NCBI GenBank assembly: GCA_003427395.1
Contig: BFEA01000263.1
Span: 695,906-718,867, forward strand
Direction of reading: 5' to 3'
Source: Chara braunii
Lineage: Eukaryota; Streptophyta; Charophyceae; Charales; Characeae
DNA: 22,962 nucleotides
Under the pieces are notes generated by a model. That model was not told the origin of the DNA. It saw nothing but the letters and a program-made list of their open reading frames with translations, and did no database searches. A program made the translations under genes and the position numbers. This document shows positions 17,266-22,962 of this stretch, piece by piece. The stretch's first letter is position 1; each line of letters begins with the position of its first letter.

Positions 17266-17690
17266 TCCCCCCACCCCCCACCCCCCCCTTATACATATTT
17301 CCCAGCTGCGGTCCATCTGTGGACTTCAAAGGTTGGAGGCCCAGGAAACGGAAAGTCTCCACCCTGGGGCCCCTGGGAAAAGAAGTGATCCTAAAACAAA
17401 AAGACCCGCGCCAGTGGCAAATTGAAATTTGGGGTCCTCCTTGAAAAAATGTGTCATGCTCTACTGGTGGCAGGTGGACCATGGCCAAACAGCGGGATGT
17501 TTGCTCCCATTAAAACAACGGGGATCAAACCTAACCACATTAAGTGGCAAGCCTTAGGTTCACTAGCCAATTTCAAACTTGTGGAGTGATTTGAATTTCT
17601 GCATGCAGAGATGCTGCAAAGTTTTGGGTCGTCATCCAAGGATGTCATGTTGCTATGGTGCATGCAAATGTTCGAAGGGACCGAGACAAT
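17266..17690. other. Unique-looking interior near the hAT right end, no gene recognised
   Basis: After a C-rich tract the sequence has average composition and short open frames on both strands (69-106 codons). I looked for the BED zinc finger and the C-terminal dimerisation domain expected in hAT transposases and saw neither. It could be a worn transposase fragment, or captured host sequence. Confidence 0.35.
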
Positions 17691-17928
17691 GGGGAATGAG
17701 CGGGTGCGGGTGGGTAATTTTGTTCTCGCGGGTGTGGGTGGGTCAGGGTGAAGGTTTTTTTACGGGTGACAGGCGCGTTGGGTGTGGGGGGAAATTTTCG
17801 AAAAAACACGCGGGTGGGTTGGGTCACCTTGAGATTTTTGTTTTTGTTTCTTTGAGGGTGGGTTGTGCTTAAAAAATTATGGCCGGGTTAAGTGAAGTGC
17901 CAATTCAAAAAAAAAATCCTCATCTCTG

Positions 17929-17936
17929 ATGTTCGT
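17929..17936 (+). other. Right target-site duplication of the hAT-like element
   Basis: ATGTTCGT directly follows the right terminal inverted repeat. It agrees with the left flank ATGTCCGC at six of eight positions. The sequence to its right is the interrupted polyprotein of retrotransposon 2. Confidence 0.5.
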
Positions 17937-18031
17937 GTGTCACCCGGAAGGACGAGAGGCTTGGGGAGGTAGGTTGGGAGGGGTGTCATCCGTGGTGCCA
18001 ATGAAGGGGACTCAATAGGTCTGACCACACT

Positions 18032-18376
18032 TCATTTTGAGAATGAGTGTCTACGTCGCCCATTCGGCCTTTGTGCCACGTAACTTGCAAGACCAAGGAG
18101 TGCGAAGGATAAAGTCGTACCCAGTCTCCAACACCTCGAAGTATGCGGATGAATGGTAGCGCTGAGGCGCCAGGGTACTATCTGATGGCTGAGGAGTGAG
18201 GGAAAAGTGGAGGTTGGGGACTGCATGATGGAAGAAGCGCTGCGTCTTGTTATCTCCAGGGTATCAGAGATAGGAGAGCGAGACCCAAAGGTAGCTAGAC
18301 GAGCTTCCTCAACCAAACGAGGGTGAACGAAATCCCCCTGCAAGCCGGAGTCCCATAAAGTGTTGTACGCCCTCAT
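18032..18376 (-). pseudogene. Retropepsin (aspartic protease) of retrotransposon 2
   Basis: A minus-strand frame contains TLWDSGLQGDFVHPRLVEEA, with the Asp-Ser-Gly active-site triad at 18352-18344 followed by the usual small/hydrophobic residues. That is the first half of a retropepsin, which would cleave Gag-Pol. The second half (hydrophobic-hydrophobic-Gly block) is not clear in the rest of the frame, so another frame change is likely. The upstream gag frame (18701-18309) overlaps it in a different frame, showing a shift near 18380. Confidence 0.65.
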
Positions 18377-20843
18377 AAATGTCCCAAGGCGAATAGGAAT
18401 AATGGGGAGGGTGCAAATCAGGGAGTAGGGCGAGAAGACGACACAGAACGTTTACGTGTTTCATGAGTTGCTCCTGACGAGCTTGAAGAATGCTCAAATC
18501 CAGGAGAGATGACACAACGTCATCGCGAGTCGCCAGTTGAGCGCTACAGTGAGTTGTGCGGATGGCGTGACACGTCGGAAGTCTTAGAGGGGAAGGACTA
18601 GATACGGCGGTCTGCTGTGGGGCAGACGGTACCTCGACAGACGGCGAGGCAGAGGGAACTGCGTTTGTCTTGTCATGAGGATCCTCTGGCGTGGTAGCCA
18701 AAGGGCCAAACGACGACTAGATGGTCGGGAAGCCGGCTACGAGCGAGGCCTCAACGGTACAGTGCATCGTGGTTAGCTGTATGGGACTGGCCGGGCGGCA
18801 CCGGGGGGGGACTGAGATCGACGCTGACGAGAAATGTCAGCATAGTGCCGATCGAGGGCGGCATGGTATGGACACCGTGAGGAGTTGTGTCGATCCTGGC
18901 GGCAACGAAGATAACCACGACGGGCCTCGAGGGCTGCACGCTCCTCAGGACGTCGCCATGGCGGAGGGACGAAACTCTGCAGGAGGTCTACCTGAGGAAC
19001 AACGAACGTGCGGGCGTCAGCCTGTGCAAGTCGACTGCGAGCACGACCCATGGCGGACGTCGCCATCTACAAGCGGTCAACAGTCTCGTCATCCAAGTGG
19101 TATTAGATCTTATCCCGAAGCTCGAGGTCCTCGGGGGTATCCCTGTGGGTAGGGTTGACCTTTGCTGTAGAGTTGTTGCCGAACTCGAGGGAACTGTAAC
19201 ACGGAGAGAATGGTGCTCCAGGATGAGCTGAGCTGCGAAAGCGGCCGGAGAAAGAGGAACGACCTTGAGTGGTGCCACATGACTGGGAGGTGGCGGTGTG
19301 CCACGAAGAGGGCGGGGCATCGGAGACGCGACTCCGCATCCTTTGATACTGTCGAGGAGCCTCGTAGGGCTCCTCTTTGGACGCGAAGGTCTGTCTCCAA
19401 AGCTCTATGCGGTAATCAGGGGCAGACTGGCGAGAAACCTGTTGGTCAGAGTAATCTATGATAGGAGTGTCTCATCACAAATGAGGCGGGCACCCTGAAA
19501 CGCCCGGATGTGACGCTCTAGGTCTTCCGGTGCGGAGGACTCGGGCCATCTAAGGCGTCGGTCGCGTCGTGCCGAGCGCCGTAGCGGTTATGAAGGAAGG
19601 CAGTGAAGTCCACAAAAGTGGGAGCCTGACCTATGCGAGTACGATGGGTATAATAACTCTCCCATGCGCCGAAAGCTCCACCTCCCAATTTAGCTGCGAG
19701 CAGAGAGCACCACGACTCCTGACTATTGTTCGCCAGTGTCAGCGTGCGCATGGCTGCCTGCAACCAATGCGATATGCGAAGTGTGCCATCACAGTCGGGT
19801 ATGTTCGACAGGCGCACAAGGGGGGTACCGTTGTGCTAACGTCGAGGAGAGAGAGGCTGAGGGGCCTGCACTGCGGCGGCAAAAGTCGAGGTTGGTGTAG
19901 GGGTGGAAGTGAGAGACGGTTGTGGGCCGTAGCCGCTTGTAAAAGGTCCAGCAGAGGTGGAGGCAACGACTCTAGGCACTTGTGACAAAGTGACGAGGTA
20001 GGAGGGTAGAGACGGAGGAGCAGGTCGAGGGAAACGAGCCTGCAAGACCAAAGTAGGAGGAGTAGTGAGGGAAGATGAAGGGTGAGCAGCCTGTGAAGGG
20101 TGAGGCTGTCTCAAGGTGAGTATCTCCGCCTTCATTTGCGCCATGGTGGCCTGCAAGGTAGCCACTCGCTGGGTGTGCGAGGTCGGAGATGGAGGAGTCG
20201 GAGAGGGTACCTTAGCGGGGGGAGGAGTAACGAACTGTAGGGAGACCTGAGGTGGGAGTGAGGGGATAAGATGAGGAGGGAGGGCTCCGGGTCGTAGTGC
20301 CACGACGGATGCGGGAAGCTGGGAAGCAACACCGAGATGGGTAGATGGAACTGCTTGGCCAGATACCGGCGTCTAGGCGACAACACCTACGGCGGTGGAC
20401 GAAGCGGCAGGGGCACCAAGGGCCGATGGATGTGTCGCAACAAACCGTATGGTTTGAGCGACAGCGACACTCACCATTGCGGAGGGGGAGTGTTGGGCCT
20501 GTCCCGCGGGGGAGGAGGAACCGCCACGTCTCTGTGTCTAAAGTCGTGGGCAACGAGATTGGGAACCAGTAGGGGATGGGGTGTGGGAGCGGTCGGGAGA
20601 GCCATGAGGAGAACCGTTGATGCAGTGGACTTCAAGGGCGAGCGCATTGAGTTGCTCCAGCATGGGTGCAAACGCGTCAAGTCGCGCTTGCATAGGGGCG
20701 AGGATATCCGCGAGGATGGTCTCAAGGTCGTTAGGGGCCAAACCCTGTGCGGCCATCTGAGCGTCCTGAGAGGTGGACGACACCACGTTGATATCCTCGG
20801 GTATGCTCCAGTCCATGTACAGTGGAGGAAGGGGGCTAGACAT
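18309..20843 (-). pseudogene. gag: gag of retrotransposon 2, frameshifted
   Basis: The probable start is the ATG at 20843-20841 (MSSPLPPLYMDWSIPEDI). The N-terminal part has a heptad-like stretch (LETILADILAPMQARLDAF, LEQLNALALEV) that may be coiled coil, then a long Pro/Ser/Thr-rich region (20538-19836). The Retrotrans_gag-like core is at 19817-19518 (ISHWLQAAMRTLTLANN, WCSLLAAKLGGGAFGAWESY, DFTAFLHNRYG). The C-terminal part (19400-18309) is basic and Ser/Pro-rich and has no clear CCHC knuckle. At least four frame changes or stops break it. The assignment rests on the core motif and on its position before the protease. Confidence 0.7.
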
Positions 20844-21234
20844 GGCGGGAGGTGGAGAGAGAAACAGGCCAACCAATGAGAGGGAGGGGACCGCGTGAGC
20901 GGAGTGGGTAGTCGTGAGTCGGCTCACCCCGGAGTCGGCGGGCCGCACAGTCGAGCACATCGGTCCCACCGGGGGACCCTCCCGGCCACGTCACGCAGGA
21001 TTTTGCAGGACTTGTTGCAGAGAGCATTTTGCCGCTCCGGCCGAGTGCGCCAGCCGTACCTCTTGCGAGCCCCTGTGACAGGATAGGGCCACGCGTGGCA
21101 CAACTTACCTCCACCCTTGGGAAGCTGTCCCCATCCCTTGGGTGGGCGTATGATGCCGCGTATCCCCGCCGAGCTACCGGACCACATGCGAAGGCTTTTC
21201 GAATGCAATTGCATAGTTGGCCCAGCCGAGGGCG
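20844..21234. other. Gene-free stretch upstream of retrotransposon 2 gag
   Basis: By position it should hold the leader, primer-binding site and part of the 5' LTR of the minus-strand element. I find no complement of the initiator tRNA-Met site (GCTCTGATACCA) and no match to the 9515-10899 region, so LTR borders cannot be set. It is GC-rich with no recognised coding sequence. Confidence 0.4.
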
Positions 21235-21567
21235 TTTCTCGTTCGCTGTAGCATAGGGGGTACGCGAGGTTAACGCCCGAATCGGACCCACGCGCGAATC
21301 GTAGCCCGAGGCGCTAATCTCTCGAACGCGATCCTACGCTGGTCGACTAGGGCAGTCATTCTAACCACGCGATACACTTTCCAACAGAAACTCGGTCCTA
21401 TTTCTCGTTCGTTGTAGCATAAGGGGTATGCGGGGTTAACGCCCGAATCGGATTCGCACGCGAATTGTTGCCCGAGGTACTCATCTCTCGAACACTATCC
21501 TACGCCAGTCGACTAGGACGGTCATTCTAACCACGCGATACACTTTCCAACAAAAACTTGTTCCTAT
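21235..21567. repeat. Two tandem 166-bp repeats
   Basis: TTTCTCGTTCGCTGTAGCAT at 21235 recurs at 21401 and the whole 166-bp unit follows (GGTTAACGCCCGAATCGG, TCTCTCGAAC, GTCGACTAG, CCACGCGATACACTTTCCAA), by eye about 85-90 % identical. Minus-strand words such as GTGGTTAGAATGAC and GTTCGAGAG loosely recall tRNA A and B boxes, but no cloverleaf can be folded. It may be an LTR-internal repeat of retrotransposon 2 or an independent satellite. Confidence 0.8.
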
Positions 21568-22336
21568 TTGCATTATCACGCCTAGCCCCTTTTTTTTTAC
21601 TCGACCTGTAACAGTTTTTGAATCAGAACGCACGAACGTCACACCTAAGACATTGCTCAAATAGGACGTTGGTTCGCAACCCAATCATATTGCATACTTA
21701 TGTGCGAATACGTAAGTAGTCGCAATGATCGAGTACTATGTGGTGCCCATAAAGATGTGGTCCCATCTGAGTCATGGGATCTCATTCGACGTTCAGGCGT
21801 AGGCTGATGCGCTCTCTAAAGGGGTCAATCTTTTAGCGAGTGCAAAAGCGGACTGAACACCCGACCATCTTCTGCACCCTGCGGTGTCCCGAAGGGGCTA
21901 GGGTAAGATGGCGTCGAGGATGAAAGGGAATTTGGAGTGGTGGTGAGTTGTCTGGTGCACCACCAGCAACATGCTAAGCCTTCTACCCGGAACCTTATCC
22001 TTCCTCCAAAAACAACTATAAACAAGGAAAAATAAATTTGTCGCACGTGCCAATCCTGAAAATGTTCATAGACCTTGGCATATGTAAAACATGTGCGTGG
22101 CCACGACAGTCGTATGTAAGGAAATGTCCAAGCCTCGCGCCGCCCCTTTTTCGAGCATCTCACCCATAACTTATTTCGTGTGCGACTTCAGGTGTAGTTC
22201 GTGCACGAAAATACTTAAGAGGGACGCTCGCGCAAGAGGAAGTATTATATTCAGTCATGTGAACTCTTGCAGCTAACTGTCATGGCCACGCTTCATGCGT
22301 TACCCACGATCGTTCGACCCTTCGCGGGCTTCTGCG
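21568..22336. other. Gene-free stretch, nothing recognised
   Basis: Mixed composition, with a T run at 21590-21599 and short open frames on both strands that resemble no known family. No continuation of retrotransposon 1 RT was found here, which would have been expected had retrotransposon 2 simply inserted into it. Confidence 0.4.
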
Positions 22337-22458
22337 TGGCGTACGCCATCAAGTGTCAGAGACGAGGTATCGTGAAGGAAATCTCCTTCACGATATTGAA
22401 CGGCTGAAAGATGAGTCGTTCAACCCTATCGGCACTCCTGACCTGTAGGCAGGGTGCC
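22337..22458. repeat. Cluster of four consecutive hairpins
   Basis: In order: the palindrome TGGCGTACGCCA (22337-22348); a perfect 12-bp stem with a 4-nt loop (TATCGTGAAGGA / TCCTTCACGATA, 22368-22395); immediately after it TTGAACG / CGTTCAA (22396-22423); then GGCACTCCTG / CAGGGTGCC with one bulge (22431-22458). The second and third abut without a gap. No coding sequence or T-tract terminator is associated. Confidence 0.75.
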
Positions 22459-22962
22459 ACGAGGGGCAGCGCTCAAATGCTCAGCGCATAGGGGAAACCT
22501 TTTTGTGCTAAACTAAGACCTGGGATGTCCTGGACAAGGACCTCGAATTCCAGTCACAGGACCAACGTCCGACTAACTAATTCAAATATCAAGGATGAGA
22601 GTGCACATTATCGCGGTTATTGCGAAGTCTATGCACACGCACTCTCACTAAATCATCGTGACTAAAACAAAAGTTGTTCAACCAATCAAATAAAGAGGTT
22701 GTGTGGTATTAGACAATCACTCTCACAAGAATAATGTGGCTTGTCCATTTGCATTCACGCAATACACATACAATCACCAAGGCTCAATCCAGAATCTTTG
22801 ATCCATACCTGTGATCACATAGTTTAAACAAAAACATTAGACACACTAAGGGAGTCAACTTTACCGTTTTCTTCGACTCATACCCTGCCTTATGCATACA
22901 AACTCCAACCATTTTCCACCATCCCACAACAAAGGTACTCAGTCTTTAAAAATGACCATTCA
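22459..22962. other. AT-richer gene-free end of the window
   Basis: It contains a possible GAGAGTGC / GCACTCTC inverted pair (about 22598-22605 and 22637-22646) and a TGTGATCACA palindrome (22810-22819). No open frame of note, no RNA gene and no repeat shared with the rest of the window was recognised. Confidence 0.4.

Larger units (their letters stand above)
14534..17928. mobile_element. Non-autonomous hAT-like DNA transposon (3,395 bp)
   Basis: The ends are perfect 10-bp inverted repeats, CAGAGATGAG at 14534-14543 and CTCATCTCTG at 17919-17928. hAT termini typically begin with CAG. The subterminal zones are dense in ACCC on the left and GGGT on the right, as expected for clustered transposase-binding words. 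No transposase is recognised inside. The interior is a mosaic: 207-bp tandem repeats, a GC-rich inverted repeat, a tRNA-like T-arm, a GAA microsatellite and a second copy of the left end at 17017. It sits inside retrotransposon 2 and so is younger than it. Confidence 0.7.
10900..20843 (-). mobile_element. Ty3/gypsy chromovirus-type retrotransposon 2 (minus strand), interrupted
   Basis: On the minus strand from 20843 downward the order is gag, aspartic protease, RT, RNase H, integrase with C-terminal chromodomain. Integrase after RT and a chromodomain at the end place it in the chromovirus branch of Ty3/gypsy. A hAT-like element (14534-17928) splits the protease-RT spacer. Multiple stops, frameshifts, an integrase duplication and active-site changes show it cannot transpose by itself. 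LTRs and primer-binding site were not identified. Confidence 0.85.

Noticed and set aside
18721-19152. 143-codon plus-strand frame
   Set aside because: Antisense to the gag region of retrotransposon 2; GC-rich sequence keeps both strands open by chance.
20337-20879. 180-codon plus-strand Gly/Arg-rich frame
   Set aside because: Shadow of the Pro/Ser-rich gag N-terminal half on the minus strand.
21270-21400. tRNA gene within the 166-bp repeats
   Set aside because: A- and B-box-like words are present only in degenerate form and no acceptor or anticodon stem can be paired.

Overview
The window is eukaryotic nuclear DNA, most likely from a large, repeat-rich green-lineage genome. A streptophyte alga such as Chara is my best guess; that is inference, not shown by the sequence. 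The evidence is a spliced protein-coding exon inside microsatellite-rich introns, chromodomain-type Ty3/gypsy retrotransposon remains, a primer-binding site complementary to initiator tRNA-Met, hAT- and Helitron-type DNA transposon ends, and two isolated N positions. There are no bacterial operons, ribosome-binding sites, CRISPR arrays or rRNA genes.

Layout. 1-1731 is transposon and repeat sequence: a ~143-bp inverted repeat pair at the left edge, two copies of a ~280-bp dispersed repeat, and a Helitron-like 3' terminus ending at 1730. 1731-2711 is intron-like, with homopolymers, TTGA repeats and an imperfect ~270-bp direct repeat. 2712-3914 is the only plausible host coding sequence: one internal exon of a tetratricopeptide-repeat (TPR) protein with a long Ser/Ala/Gly-rich linker. 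The following intron holds a decayed extra TPR unit exactly 102 bp (34 codons) downstream, and a pair of 49-bp repeats around an (AAG)14 array.

5337-9514 (+) is a decayed Ty3/gypsy element: primer-binding site, gag with a CCHC zinc knuckle, retropepsin and the start of reverse transcriptase, where it is cut off. A second, chromodomain-carrying Ty3/gypsy element lies on the minus strand from about 20843 down to 10900: gag, protease, RT, RNase H, integrase, chromodomain. It is split by a 3.4-kb non-autonomous hAT-like element (14534-17928) with perfect 10-bp terminal inverted repeats and a degenerate 8-bp target duplication. Its integrase also carries a 278-bp internal tandem duplication. 20844-22962 is non-coding, with two 166-bp tandem repeats and a cluster of hairpins near 22337-22458.

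The elements do not cooperate; they record successive insertion and decay. I found no convincing new functional system. The most informative oddities are the one-TPR-unit duplication, the integrase Glu-to-Lys change shared by both halves of the duplication, the datable nested insertion, and the hairpin cluster.
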